Assembly (NCBI GenBank): GCA_900107575.1
Contig: FNQX01000017.1
Coordinates: 1-64,000, forward strand
Origin: Lachnospiraceae bacterium NK3A20
GTDB lineage: Bacteria > Bacillota > Clostridia > Lachnospirales > Lachnospiraceae
DNA: 64,000 nucleotides
Direction: 5' to 3'
Positions 36,593 to 46,440 of the stretch are shown here, in pieces (the first letter of the stretch is position 1; the number at the start of each line of letters is the position of its first letter). Under the pieces are notes generated by a model. That model was not told the DNA's origin and searched no databases. It was given only the letters and a program-made list of their open reading frames with translations. A program made the translations under genes and the position numbers.

Positions 36593-37752
36593 TGAAGAAG
36601 ATGACAGCCTTTCAGTCGGCGCTTGTCTGGTTCGGCGCCGGCGTATCCATCGCAGAAATTCTGACAGGCACCTATTTCGCCCCGCTGGGATTTGCAAAGG
36701 GGATGCTCGCTATTATCACGGGTCATGTGATCGGCGGGCTGATGATGTTCTTCGCGGGGCTGATCGGCGGCCGGACGCAAAAGAGCGCGATGGAAACCGT
36801 GAAGCTCTCCTTCGGGCAGAGGGGAGGTGTGTTCTTCGCCCTTTTGAATGTCCTGCAGCTGGTCGGCTGGACGGCGATCATGATCTACGACGGTTCCGTG
36901 TCCGCCAGTGAGATTTTCGGCGCCGGCGCGTGGATTTTCGCCCTGCTGATCGGCGGGCTCATCCTTGTCTGGGTAACGGTGGGACTCACGAGCCTTGGAG
37001 TCATCAACCGGATTGTCATGGCAGCGCTCCTTATCCTGTCGATTGTGCTGTGCTGCGTGATTGTCCGAAGCGGTACGCCGTGCGTGGTGTCGGAGGACCT
37101 CTCTTTCGGCGCCGCGGTCGAGCTGGCTGTCGCGATGCCTCTCTCCTGGCTTCCCCTGATCGGCGACTATACGAGAGAAGCCGCAAAGCCAGTCAAGGCA
37201 ACTGCAGTCTCCGTCATCGTCTACAGTCTGATCTCCACCTGGATGTACATGATCGGCATGGGAGCCGCGACTCTCACCGGAGAGTCGGATATCGGGAAGG
37301 TGATGATGGCGGCGGGACTTGGCATCGCGGCGCTTGTGATCGTCGTTCTCTCGACCGTCACGACGACCTTCCTCGACGCCTGGAGCGCCGGGATCTCCAC
37401 AGAGACCATTCTCCCCGGGAAGGTGAGCGGCAGAAAAATTGCCATCCTCGTAACCCTCGTTGGCACGTTCTGCGCCATGCTGTTCAACATGGATGACATC
37501 ACCTCATTCCTCTATCTCATCGGCTCTGTCTTCGCACCGATGATCGCGGTGCAGACCGCGGATTATTTCCTCCTGAAGAGAGATCATTTCAGAGAGAAAC
37601 TGAATGCGCCGAATATGGTGATCTGGGCCGTCGGCTTCGTGCTCTACCGGGTTCTCATGCGGGTGGACACGCCGCTTGGCTCAACCCTCCCTGATATGCT
37701 GATCACGCTGATCCTGTGTGTGATCGTGAACAGAGTTTTGATGCTACAATGA
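36589..37752 (+). CDS. cytX: CytX-type hydroxymethylpyrimidine transporter
   Basis: 387 residues of the NCS1 permease family with about ten to twelve helices (FGAGVSIAEILTGTYFAPLG, GRTQKSAMETVKLSFGQRGG, PLSWLPLIGDYTREAAKPVK). Its place after thiD in a TPP-riboswitch operon is the known context of CytX, which takes up HMP. ATG overlap with thiD shows coupling. A weak hairpin region follows but no clean terminator. Confidence 0.88.
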   Translation: MMKKMTAFQSALVWFGAGVSIAEILTGTYFAPLGFAKGMLAIITGHVIGGLMMFFAGLIGGRTQKSAMETVKLSFGQRGGVFFALLNVLQLVGWTAIMIYDGSVSASEIFGAGAWIFALLIGGLILVWVTVGLTSLGVINRIVMAALLILSIVLCCVIVRSGTPCVVSEDLSFGAAVELAVAMPLSWLPLIGDYTREAAKPVKATAVSVIVYSLISTWMYMIGMGAATLTGESDIGKVMMAAGLGIAALVIVVLSTVTTTFLDAWSAGISTETILPGKVSGRKIAILVTLVGTFCAMLFNMDDITSFLYLIGSVFAPMIAVQTADYFLLKRDHFREKLNAPNMVIWAVGFVLYRVLMRVDTPLGSTLPDMLITLILCVIVNRVLMLQ

Positions 37753-37871
37753 TCGCTATATAGTATCCTGTCAAAACAACAGGCGGGATCAGTCATAGTG
37801 GCATCCCTGGCACCGACCAGCCAGGCGGATGATACCATCATCACATGGCAACAGTGGGAGGATTTGACAAC

Positions 37872-38378
37872 ATGCAGATAAGACATTCGACAGAAGAAGA
37901 TTTGCCGGTCATGCTGCACATCTATGAGCATGCAAGGCAGTTCCAGGCAGAGCACGGCAACCCGCACCAGTGGGGAGACAACCACTGGCCGCCCGAAGAG
38001 ATGCTGCACGCGGATATTCGTGCGGGGAAGAGCTATGTGGTCGTCCATGAGGGAAGCGTTGTCGGTACCTTCTATTACGACTTTGGCACGGAGATCGAGC
38101 CGACGTACCGCGTGATCGAGGACGGGGACTGGCAAGATGCCTCTCCCTACGGCGTCGTCCACCGCCTCGCGGGAGACGGGAGCGTGCGGGGCATCGGGAA
38201 AGCCGTGCTGGACTTTGCGAAAGAGAAGTCCATGGGCCATGTCCGTGTGGATACGCACCCGGACAACAAGGTGTTGCAGACGCTCCTTCCGGAGCAGGGC
38301 TTTGTCCTCTGCGGCACCATCCATGTCGTGCAGGATCCGGATCCCAGACTTGCGTATGAATTCAGCCAGAGGGGGTGA
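37872..38378 (+). CDS. GNAT-family N-acetyltransferase
   Basis: 168 residues from MQIRHSTEEDLPVMLHIYEH; GGGAGG lies upstream. GNAT elements are visible: SYVVVHEGSVVGTFYYDF strands, VHRLAGDGSVRGIGKAVLDF carrying the acetyl-CoA pyrophosphate loop, and a C-terminal THPDNKVLQTLLPEQGFVLC. Substrate unknown. A family A repeat starts about four bases after its stop. Confidence 0.85.
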   Translation: MQIRHSTEEDLPVMLHIYEHARQFQAEHGNPHQWGDNHWPPEEMLHADIRAGKSYVVVHEGSVVGTFYYDFGTEIEPTYRVIEDGDWQDASPYGVVHRLAGDGSVRGIGKAVLDFAKEKSMGHVRVDTHPDNKVLQTLLPEQGFVLCGTIHVVQDPDPRLAYEFSQRG

Positions 38379-38382
38379 AGAG

Positions 38383-38451
38383 TCTGGAAGTGACGCCGAT
38401 GCGTCCCTCCCGAACTGCCATCTGTGCCGCGACATACGCGGCACTGGGTAT
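38383..38451 (+). repeat. Family A structured repeat, short copy 3
   Basis: Shares AGTGACGCCGATGCGTCCCT and the final hairpin GTGCCGCG/CGCGGCAC with copies 1, 2 and 4, but the central hairpin region is deleted. It ends GGGTATTAG and lies between convergent GNAT and ogt genes. Confidence 0.7.
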
Positions 38452-38491
38452 TAGCGTGACATTCTATATCGCCTGCGCAGCGGCTCAGCAG

Positions 38492-39016
38492 CTATAGCTC
38501 CTGGCTGCCGCCAGGGCGCATCGAAACGGAAGCTTCCAGTAAGAGGAGCTTCCGTTTCCTGTCTATTCCACCGGCATAGCCTGTGAGGCTCCCATCGGTG
38601 CCGATCACACGGTGACAGGGGACGATGATGGAGATCGGGTTGTGACCGACGGCGCCGCCGACCGCCTGGGAAGACATGCCGGCGATACCGCGCTCTGCGG
38701 CGATTCGATTCGCGATCTCCTTATAGGAAACCGTGCTGCCATAGGGAATGGAGAGCAGGATCTCCCAAACTTGCATACGGAATTCGCTGCCACTCAGGGA
38801 GAGGTGCGGTGTGAAGTCCGGAATCCTGCCTGCGAAATACTGGTCCAGCCACAGATCCGTCTCATTGAAGACAGGGAGTGTGGCCTCCTCGTGCGCTGGC
38901 GAGAGTCCCGCGGCGAAATATTGCTGTCCATCGAACCAGAGACCGGTCAGCGCTTCTCCGTCGGAGGCAGCTGTAAGTCCCCCGAGGGGCGAGTTGTAAT
39001 GGTGGATATAGTCCAT
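38492..39016 (-). CDS. ogt: Methylated-DNA--protein-cysteine methyltransferase (Ogt-like)
   Basis: 174 residues from MDYIHHYNSPLGGLTAASDG, with GAAAGGATAG upstream on the minus strand. The DNA-binding helix is RMQVWEILLSIPYGSTVSYK with EIANRIAAERG, and the active-site PCHRVIG is intact in IIVPCHRVIGTDGSLTGYAG. Removes O6-alkyl groups from guanine by suicide transfer to the Cys. Ends in GNAT-facing repeat A. Confidence 0.92.
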   Translation of the reverse strand: MDYIHHYNSPLGGLTAASDGEALTGLWFDGQQYFAAGLSPAHEEATLPVFNETDLWLDQYFAGRIPDFTPHLSLSGSEFRMQVWEILLSIPYGSTVSYKEIANRIAAERGIAGMSSQAVGGAVGHNPISIIVPCHRVIGTDGSLTGYAGGIDRKRKLLLLEASVSMRPGGSQEL

Positions 39017-39145
39017 GGCATCTATCCTTTCTAATCCATTATAACATGGCTGGGCGGGTGGCGGCGGCAACGGGCAGTCATAAATGTACGTTTCAATCTT
39101 TCAATATTTCACAAATCGTCCAGCCAATTTCCGGCAGGTCTCAGG

Positions 39146-39174
39146 TTGCGGCTTCCCCTGCGGGTTCGTATAAT
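39146..39174 (+). promoter_or_regulatory. Sigma-70 promoter for the flavoprotein gene
   Basis: TTGCGG (39146-39151) and TATAAT (39169-39174) with a 17-base spacer. Transcription would start at about 39181, exactly at the outer arm of the structured leader element. Confidence 0.7.
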
Positions 39175-39177
39175 ATT

Positions 39178-39341
39178 AATAACTATTCCACCCAGCGAAA
39201 TCTATGAGCATCCAGCCGTGTTCACACGGCTGGATGCGATATAAATTTCGCTGAGGGTCAACGCGCGCAGCGCGTCGGAAGGACCTGAGCGTAGAAAATC
39301 GAAGATTTTCGAGATGGGTCCGGAATAGTTATGATTAGCAA
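39178..39341 (+). repeat. Structured leader element with nested hairpins (contains family B)
   Basis: The outer arms AACTATTCC and GGAATAGTT enclose AGCGAAAT/ATTTCGCT, a 13-base stem GCATCCAGCCGTG/CACGGCTGGATGC, ACGCGC/GCGCGT, and GAAAATCGAAGATTTTC of family B. The element lies just downstream of a good promoter and 35 bases ahead of the flavoprotein ATG. It could be a cis-regulatory RNA or a small inverted-repeat mobile element that inserted next to the promoter. Confidence 0.7.
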
Positions 39342-39375
39342 GTCTGCGCGGCATCGCGCAGGAGGAGGACATCTG

Positions 39376-41298
39376 ATGAAGAAGCAGTTAACGAAGTGGA
39401 TTGCTGTGATCGCGGCGACAGCGCTGGCGGTCGGGCTCGAGACCTGGGCCGGCAAGGCACCGGCGAGCGGCGCGGGTGAGATTCCCGCTGACGCCGTTAC
39501 GGCACAGGGTACGGCGCGCGGCATGGAGGGTGACGTTACCGTTGAGGTCACTGCCACCAAGGATAAGATCTATGCCATCAACGTCGTGAGTGAGAATGAG
39601 ACGGAAGGCATCGGCAGTATTGCGGTCGATCATCTTCCGGGCACCATTTATAAATATAACAGTCTGGCGGTCGACAATGTTACGAGTGCCAGTGTGACGA
39701 GCGAAGCGATCAAGGAGGCCGCACACAACGCGCTGGAGAACGCGGGCATTGATCCCGCTCCTTTCGATGTGCCACCGACCATTGAGGCAGAGAAGGAAGA
39801 GGACGCGGAATATGATACCGACGTTGTTGTAGTCGGCGCCGGCGGTGCCGGTATGACGTCGGCGATTGTCGCAAAGGACGCGGGCTGCGACGTCATCGTA
39901 CTGGAATCCCAGATGATGGTCGGCGGCAACACGAACCGCGCCGAAGGCGGCATGAACGCTGCAGGCACTCCCGCACAGCAGGAGAATGAGTTCGACGAGG
40001 CCGCAGGCGTGGAGAAACAGCTCCAGAATGCGAAGGACAATTTCGCAGACAACGAGACGGTGACGAAACTCGCTGAAACGGTACAGAAGCAGTGGGATGA
40101 ATATCAGAAGAATCCGGAAGGATATTTCGACTCTCCGGAGCTGATGGAGCTTGATACGATCATCGGTGGTCATGGCATCAACGATCCCGAGCTCGTGAAG
40201 ACGCTGGCTGAGAACAGTGCCGGCGCGGTGGAGTGGCTGGATTCCATCGGCATTCACCTGCCTGTTGTCGGTGCGGCAGGCGGTGCTTCCGTCAAGAGAA
40301 TTCACCGGCCGGTGGATGAGAGCGGTCAGACCATTTCGGTCGGCAGCTACATCGTTCCGATCTTAAAGAGCAATGTTGACGATCGCGGCATTCAGGTGCT
40401 CACAGAGACGACAGCGGATCAGATCCTCACGGATGATAAGGGCGCGGCGATCGGCGTTCATGCGACGACAAAAAGCGGCGCGAATGTCACGGTCAACGCA
40501 AAGGCGGTCGTTCTCGCGAGCGGCGGCTTCGGCGCCAACATGGATAAGGTCGCGGAGTACCACCCGGAATTCAAAGACTTCATGACAACGAACGCGGCAG
40601 GCGCACAGGGACAGGGCATTGACATGGCGGTTGCGATCGGCGCAGCTACCGTTGACATGGATCAGATCCAGATCCATCCGACCGTACTCTTTGGTTCCGG
40701 CGGAGATCTCGTCACAGAGGGCCTGCGCGGCGACGGCGCGATCCTGGTCAACCAGGAGGGCGAGCGGTTCATTGATGAGGTCGCAACGAGAGACGTCGTT
40801 TCTGCGGCAGAGATTGAGCAGACCGGCGGTTATGCGTATGAGATTGTTGACCAGAAGATGGCCGATGAGTCGAAGATCATCCAGAACTTCATTGACAATG
40901 GCAGTGCGGTGAAGGGGGATACCCTCGAAGATCTGGCGAAGACGCTGGAAATTGATCCCGCGACGTTGCAGAGCACGATGGATACCTGGAACGGATACGT
41001 GGCGGACGGCAAGGATCCCGATTACAACCGTACGAGCTTCGCAAGTCCCCTGGATACGGCGCCGTTCTACGCGCTGAAGGTAACGCCCGGCGTGCACCAC
41101 ACGATGGGCGGTGTGAAGATCAATCCTTCGACCGAAGTGCTGAAGGAAGACGGCACGGCGATTCCGGGTCTCTTTGCGGCAGGCGAGGTGACCGGCGGCG
41201 TGCACGGCGGCAACCGTCTGGGCGGCACAGCCGTTGCGGACATCGAGGTCTTCGGCCGGATCGCGGGCAGCAACGCGGCAGCTTACGCAGGTAAATAG
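39376..41298 (+). CDS. Secreted FMN/FAD fumarate reductase-like flavoprotein
   Basis: 640 residues from ATG 39376, after AGGAGGAGG. N-terminal signal peptide (KWIAVIAATALAVG) without a lipobox. An FMN-binding domain spans about 45-115 (DNVTSASVTS matches the covalent-FMN threonine motif). An FAD-binding_2 reductase domain spans about 130-640 (TDVVVVGAGGAGMTSAIVAK, GVHHTMGGVKINPSTEVL, GLFAAGEVTGGVHGGNRLGG). Similar extracellular reductases pass electrons to fumarate, urocanate or methacrylate; the acceptor is unknown. No heme motif CxxCH is present. Confidence 0.88.
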   Translation: MKKQLTKWIAVIAATALAVGLETWAGKAPASGAGEIPADAVTAQGTARGMEGDVTVEVTATKDKIYAINVVSENETEGIGSIAVDHLPGTIYKYNSLAVDNVTSASVTSEAIKEAAHNALENAGIDPAPFDVPPTIEAEKEEDAEYDTDVVVVGAGGAGMTSAIVAKDAGCDVIVLESQMMVGGNTNRAEGGMNAAGTPAQQENEFDEAAGVEKQLQNAKDNFADNETVTKLAETVQKQWDEYQKNPEGYFDSPELMELDTIIGGHGINDPELVKTLAENSAGAVEWLDSIGIHLPVVGAAGGASVKRIHRPVDESGQTISVGSYIVPILKSNVDDRGIQVLTETTADQILTDDKGAAIGVHATTKSGANVTVNAKAVVLASGGFGANMDKVAEYHPEFKDFMTTNAAGAQGQGIDMAVAIGAATVDMDQIQIHPTVLFGSGGDLVTEGLRGDGAILVNQEGERFIDEVATRDVVSAAEIEQTGGYAYEIVDQKMADESKIIQNFIDNGSAVKGDTLEDLAKTLEIDPATLQSTMDTWNGYVADGKDPDYNRTSFASPLDTAPFYALKVTPGVHHTMGGVKINPSTEVLKEDGTAIPGLFAAGEVTGGVHGGNRLGGTAVADIEVFGRIAGSNAAAYAGK

Positions 41299-41363
41299 AC
41301 AACAGCAGGCGGCCCCGTACATTGATGTCAGGGCGGCACGCCCTGGAGAAGAGAGAATAGCAG

Positions 41364-41397
41364 AGCCCGGGAGCAGGATAGTATCTGTTCCCGGGCT
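41364..41397 (+). terminator. Terminator hairpin after the flavoprotein
   Basis: AGCCCGGGAGCAG (41364-41376) pairs with CTGTTCCCGGGCT (41385-41397) with one G-T pair around an 8-base loop, followed by TTGG. There is no long T-run, but the stem is strong. Confidence 0.6.
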
Positions 41398-41475
41398 TTG
41401 GATTGAGCCGGGCGATGGAAGCGATCGAGGCCGTGCAAGAGCAGATTATCAGCAGACAGGAAAGAGTGACAACGG

Positions 41476-43980
41476 ATGGACAGTGCAGTGAAGATGCTGC
41501 CGAAATATATGGAGGTGCGCGGTGCCCGCGTACACAATCTCAAGAACATAGATGTGGATATTCCGTTAAACCGGATCGTCGGGATCGCCGGTGTCTCGGG
41601 CTCCGGCAAGTCGTCTCTGGCGCTCGGCGTCCTCTACGCGGAAGGCTCGAGGAGGTACCTGGAGTCCCTCTCTACCTACACGAGAAGGAGGATGACGCAG
41701 GCCGCGCGGGCCGATGTCGATGAGGTGCGTTATGTGCCGGCTGCACTCGCACTGCACCAGCGGCCCGGCGTGCCCGGAATCCGCTCTACCTTCGGCACGA
41801 TGACGGAACTGTTGAACAGCCTGCGCCTTATGTTCTCAAGACTGTCCAGCCACCGCTGTCCCAACGGACATTACTGCCCGCCCTCGTTCGCAGTCGCGGC
41901 GATGCAGGAGATCACCTGTCCCGTCTGCGGGGAGAAGTTCTACGGCCCCGGCGCGGAGGAGCTTGCCTTTAATTCCGGCGGTGCCTGCAAGACATGTGGC
42001 GGCACCGGTGTCACGAGAACCGTGAACGAGGCGGCGCTTGTCCCGGATGAGAGCAAGACGATTGACGAGGGCGCGGTCGTTGTCTGGGGCACGCTCATGT
42101 GGGCACTCATGAAGGATATCTGCCGAGAGATGGGCGTGCGCACCAATGTACCTTTCCGTGACCTGACGCCCGAAGAGAAGGAGATTGTCTATCATGGTCC
42201 CATGGAGAAGCGGCACATTCTCTATGTCAATCCGCAGACGCAGCAGACGGCGGAGATGGATTTCACTTACTACAGTGCGGTTAATACGGTGAAGAATTCC
42301 CTTGCGAAGGTCAAGGATGACAAGGGCATGAAGCGAATCGAGAAATTCCTTTCGGAAGGGGTCTGCCCTGACTGCGGCGGCACGAGACTCTCCGAGGCGG
42401 CAAGGGCGCCGAGGCTTCGCGGGATCAGTCTCGCGGATGCAACGGCGATGACACTGACGGAGTTAATCGACTGGGTGCAGGGGGTACCGATATCGCTCCC
42501 TGAGAAGATGCGCCCGATGGCGAAGAACATCTGCGAAGCCTTCCTTGATACCTCGAAGCGGCTCATGGATCTGGGCCTTGGGTATCTCTCCCTGGACCGT
42601 GCGGCGTCGACCTTGTCTACCGGTGAGCGGCAGAGAATGCAGCTCGCAAGAGCCGTGCGGAACCGTACGACAGGAGTGCTCTACGTACTGGATGAGCCGT
42701 CCATCGGTCTGCACCCTTACAATCTGAAAGGCCTGACCGGCGTGATGGATGACCTTGCAGCGGACGGCAACACAGTCGTTCTCGTCGACCACGATACACA
42801 GGTGCTCGCCCATGCGGATTACCTCATTGAGATGGGGAGAGAGGCCGGCGCCAAGGGCGGAGACGTGATCGCGAAAGGGACGGTCAGGGAGATTGAGCAC
42901 AATGAGAATTCTGTCATCGGACCCTACCTTGCGGGAGGGACAGAGCGACAGCGCCCTGTGATCCCGGAGGGAGAGATGTTCTCAGAGGGCAGCATTCACC
43001 TCTCGACGGACCAGATTCATACTGTGCAGCCGCTCGAAGTGGATATCCCGAAGGGCAGGATGAGCGTCGTGACCGGCGTCTCCGGAAGCGGCAAAACAAC
43101 GCTCATCCTCGAGAGTCTCATTCCCGGCCTCGTGGCGAAGATTGCGGGGACGAAACTCCCCGCCCATGTGAGGAGCATCACCACGGAAGGCATCCGCCAG
43201 GTGAAGCTCATCGACGCGACGCCCATCGACATCAATGTGCGGTCTACCGTGGCGACCTACGCCGGCATCCACGACGAGCTGCGCAAGGTGTACGCGAGGA
43301 CCAAAGCCGCGAAAGAGCTGGGATATAAGGCGGGGGACTTCTCCTACAACACGGGGAAGCTACGCTGTCCCACCTGCGACGGCACGGGAGAGATCTCTCT
43401 TGATGTCCAGTTCCTGCCGGACGTCGACGTGCCCTGCCCTGACTGCCGTGGTTCCCGCTACAGCAGAGAGGCGCATGAGATCATGCGCCTTGCAAAGGAT
43501 GGCAGAGAGTACAGTCTGCCGGACATCATGAACATGTCCGTGGACGAGGCGCTGGATGCGCTGAAGGGCCTGCCGCTCCTCCGGAAGAGGCTGCAGGTTC
43601 TGCACGATCTGGGACTTGGCTATCTCACCCTCGGGGAAGAGACACCGGGACTCTCGGGCGGCGAGGCGCAGAGGCTCAAACTAGCGAGCGAAATGGGGAG
43701 AGGACAGTCGGATTCGGTTTTTGTCTTCGATGAGCCGACAATCGGGCTGCATCCCAGGGATGTCAGAACGCTCCTTGCCGTATTCCAGAGCCTGATCGGA
43801 CACGGCGCGACAGTCATTGTCATTGAACACGACCTCGACGTCATCCGCAATGCGGATTACATTATAGACATGGGGCCCGGCGGCGGGACCGAGGGCGGCA
43901 GAATCGTGGCCCAGGGCATCCCGGAGAAGATACGCGCTTCAAAAGAGAGCCTGACCGGACGTTTTATGCAGGAGAGCTGA
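41476..43980 (+). CDS. Short UvrA paralogue (excinuclease ABC subunit A-like)
   Basis: 834 residues versus about 940 for housekeeping UvrA. Two ABC domains are intact: Walker A GVSGSGKSS (39-47) and later GVSGSGKTT; signatures LSTGERQRMQL and LSGGEAQRLKL. The first zinc module reads CPVCGEKFYG and CKTCGGTGV; the second reads CPTCDGTGEISL and CPDCRGSRYS. Such short UvrA copies (class II/III, DrrC/Ecm-like) often confer drug resistance or stress repair. AGGAAAGAG precedes the start. Not in an operon with UvrB. Confidence 0.85.
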   Translation: MDSAVKMLPKYMEVRGARVHNLKNIDVDIPLNRIVGIAGVSGSGKSSLALGVLYAEGSRRYLESLSTYTRRRMTQAARADVDEVRYVPAALALHQRPGVPGIRSTFGTMTELLNSLRLMFSRLSSHRCPNGHYCPPSFAVAAMQEITCPVCGEKFYGPGAEELAFNSGGACKTCGGTGVTRTVNEAALVPDESKTIDEGAVVVWGTLMWALMKDICREMGVRTNVPFRDLTPEEKEIVYHGPMEKRHILYVNPQTQQTAEMDFTYYSAVNTVKNSLAKVKDDKGMKRIEKFLSEGVCPDCGGTRLSEAARAPRLRGISLADATAMTLTELIDWVQGVPISLPEKMRPMAKNICEAFLDTSKRLMDLGLGYLSLDRAASTLSTGERQRMQLARAVRNRTTGVLYVLDEPSIGLHPYNLKGLTGVMDDLAADGNTVVLVDHDTQVLAHADYLIEMGREAGAKGGDVIAKGTVREIEHNENSVIGPYLAGGTERQRPVIPEGEMFSEGSIHLSTDQIHTVQPLEVDIPKGRMSVVTGVSGSGKTTLILESLIPGLVAKIAGTKLPAHVRSITTEGIRQVKLIDATPIDINVRSTVATYAGIHDELRKVYARTKAAKELGYKAGDFSYNTGKLRCPTCDGTGEISLDVQFLPDVDVPCPDCRGSRYSREAHEIMRLAKDGREYSLPDIMNMSVDEALDALKGLPLLRKRLQVLHDLGLGYLTLGEETPGLSGGEAQRLKLASEMGRGQSDSVFVFDEPTIGLHPRDVRTLLAVFQSLIGHGATVIVIEHDLDVIRNADYIIDMGPGGGTEGGRIVAQGIPEKIRASKESLTGRFMQES

Positions 43981-44033
43981 ACACAGGCCACGCATGCTGA
44001 TTTTGCTGTGCAAGTATTCCGCAAAGCGGAATT

Positions 44034-44124
44034 GTGGCCTGCCTGCCGAATAGCTATTTTGGTACGCCGAGAGAAGCAAGCCCCTGGGCTAAGCCCTTGG
44101 GCGTTTGCTTCGGGCTGTACTGAA
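44034..44124 (-). repeat. Family C repeat, copy 2
   Basis: On the minus strand it reads AGCCCGAAGCA, an inserted stem AACGCCCAAGGGC, then GGGGCTTGCTTCTCTCGGCG and CCAAAATAGCTATTCGGC. Copy 1 at 20752-20800 lacks the inner stem. It lies between the UvrA-like gene and the TerB-domain gene, just before the three-gene system. Confidence 0.5.
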
Positions 44125-44168
44125 CGGATACGAGAACAGTACATAATGCAGGGGGAGAAACACGCAAC

Positions 44169-46433
44169 GTGTGGAGTGATATCCCGAAAAATTCCATGAG
44201 GTTGGTGGTGCTGGACTACTGTGTCAGAAGATACAAGGCAGAGCCAGTCCGCCCATGGGAACAATACCCGACTTACGTCGTGCTGCGGCACCGCACGAGC
44301 GGGAAATGGTATGGGATTGTCATGAATCTGCAGCGCCGCGTTCCCGATGAGAATGGCGGTGAAGATACCGTCAGAACCATTGATACCCTGACGGTGCGCT
44401 GCGATCCGAAGGTGGTGGACTTCCTGACCTCGGAACCTGGCATCCTTCCGGCAACCTACATGAATCATTCGCAGTGGGTGATGATCCTGCTGGATGGCAC
44501 CGTGCCTTTGCAGCGGATCATGCAGCTCATTGATGAGAGCTTCTACATCACAGAGGGCAGCGTTGCCAATCGGAGTGCCGGGAACGCGCAGACGTCAGGT
44601 GGAAACTCTCTCTCTTACAAAGATATCGGTTCCAGCCTTCTACGGCATTCCCGGACAGATACAGAGGCGCAGAGCGGGAGCGTGCCGCCGCAGACAGATC
44701 GTGAGGCGGACAGTGCCTCGATTCGGTTTACCTCCGTCTACAGCGACCAGAGCATCCCCAGGGATCCGGAGAGAGCACGGCGGGTGCAGGTGCCTGAGAA
44801 AATCCGTGCGATGAAGGAAGTTGCGGCTGCCGCCACAGGCGCTGAGAACTCGCCTGCCCGTATTTTCTATGAACAGGGGCAGTTCATGGCAGACTACGAA
44901 GATGACTATGTCTACCAGGGGAATTTCCAGAGGCTGTATCCGACCTACAGTGTGATGACAACGAACCAGCTGCGGGGATATTTCGGCTTCCGCACGAGAC
45001 TGCGTCACGGCAGTCCGGACCGCGAGGTGTCCACCTCGTACGTTTACCTCTACATTTATGAGCTCCTGAACGGCATTGGCGTCACGCCGGAGGAAGGGTA
45101 TGATCAGCTCATGCTGGTATACCGGGTCTATGGCGAGGATGATGCCAGAATGAGACAGGCTCTGTGGGACTGGATTCCGGAGTATGTGATCTATTACAAT
45201 CTAAGTCGGGATCTGATCCCGCGGTATTTCGGAGCGGAGAGGGAAGAGGATCTCTCTGTGATCGCCAAGGCTCTCGCCTCCGCGCCGGAGATGGTTCTGT
45301 CGGAACATGCGGATCTTCCGGAGGACTTCGACAGGGATGGAGTTTTCGCGGCGGTGCAGGCGCTCTCGTTCCAATATTTCGAGAAATCCATTTTTGCAAG
45401 GAAGTACCCGGAGGATGTCCGAGATGCGGTGAACCTGATCCTCTATGCTCTGCAGGGTGTGATGCGGCAGCAGAGAATGGGGAGCCTGGTGGAGCGGTAT
45501 TTCGGCATGAAGGACGTCAGGGAGAAGAGACTGTTCCACTCGGCCATCTTCTACGACCATCGGCAGTACGAAGATTATACCTATGAGGTGTCACCCATCG
45601 ACGTATGGCGCTGCCATAAAGGCAACTGGACGGTTGAGAGCTATGAAGGGGGCAGTAAGAGGAGCAAGCCATTCGAACAGCTCCTGCGCGAGATTGACCG
45701 GCAGCTGCGGCTGCAGTTCCACTTCGGACATGAGATCAAGGCCGGGAATCTCGACCCTGTCACAGAGGGGATCATCGCGCATTTCGCCTCGCAGTACGTC
45801 CGGGACAAAGAGGAGGCCAGCAGGCCGAAGATCAGCATTGATATGTCGATCCTTGGCTCGATCCGCAGGGATGCCGCTGTCACGAGAGATTCGCTCATCG
45901 TGGATGAGGCAGTGGAAGATCTGATCCGGCAGGCAGGGGACGCGGTTGAGATGTCGGATGATATGTCGAAGGATGCACCGTCCGTGGAAAATATCAGGCC
46001 TGCCGCAGAGTATATTGCGGAAGAGATGTGGAAGCTGCCGGAGCCCGGGACGCGAGCAGTGGAACCTGATGAGAACAGCCGGAAGAGAGAGACCGTGTCT
46101 CCGATGTCAGAGGGCAGCGATACAGTACCTGCCCTGGGTCAGATGGAACAGGATAGCCTCGTGTTTTCGCATGAGGAACAGTTTCTCCTGCACGCGCTGC
46201 TCCATGGAAAGGCGTAGGATGATTATCTTCGGGAGAGGCACCTCATGCTCTCCATGCTCGTAGATAGCATCAATGAGAAGGCGATGGACGCCATGGGGGA
46301 CACGGTGATCGCGTTCGATGGGGATGTGCCGGAAGTGATCGAGGACTACCGAGGGGAACTGGAGGCGCTCGTGCCGGAGCGGCCAGATGACTCGATACAG
46401 GTGTCACCACCTGCGGGTGCCGCAAAAGGATAA
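44169..46433 (+). CDS. MmcQ/TerB-domain protein with an internal amber codon
   Basis: First gene of a three-gene module. Residues about 1-125 resemble MmcQ/YjbR (YPTYVVLRHRTSGKWYGIVM, YMNHSQWVMILLDG); about 235-425 match TerB_N (RIFYEQGQFMADYEDDYVYQ, MTTNQLRGYFGFRTRLRHGS). TAG at 46215-46217 stops the frame after residue 682, but the same frame continues with DDYLRERHLMLSMLVDSINE and ends at 46433, the TerB_C end (DTVIAFDGDVPEVIEDYRGE). Family sequences suggest a Trp or similar at the stop. Either a mutation (a truncated, probably still partly functional protein) or read-through. Start 44169 GTG follows GGGGGAG; 44196 is an alternative. Confidence 0.7.
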
Positions 46434-46440
46434 ACAGCTT

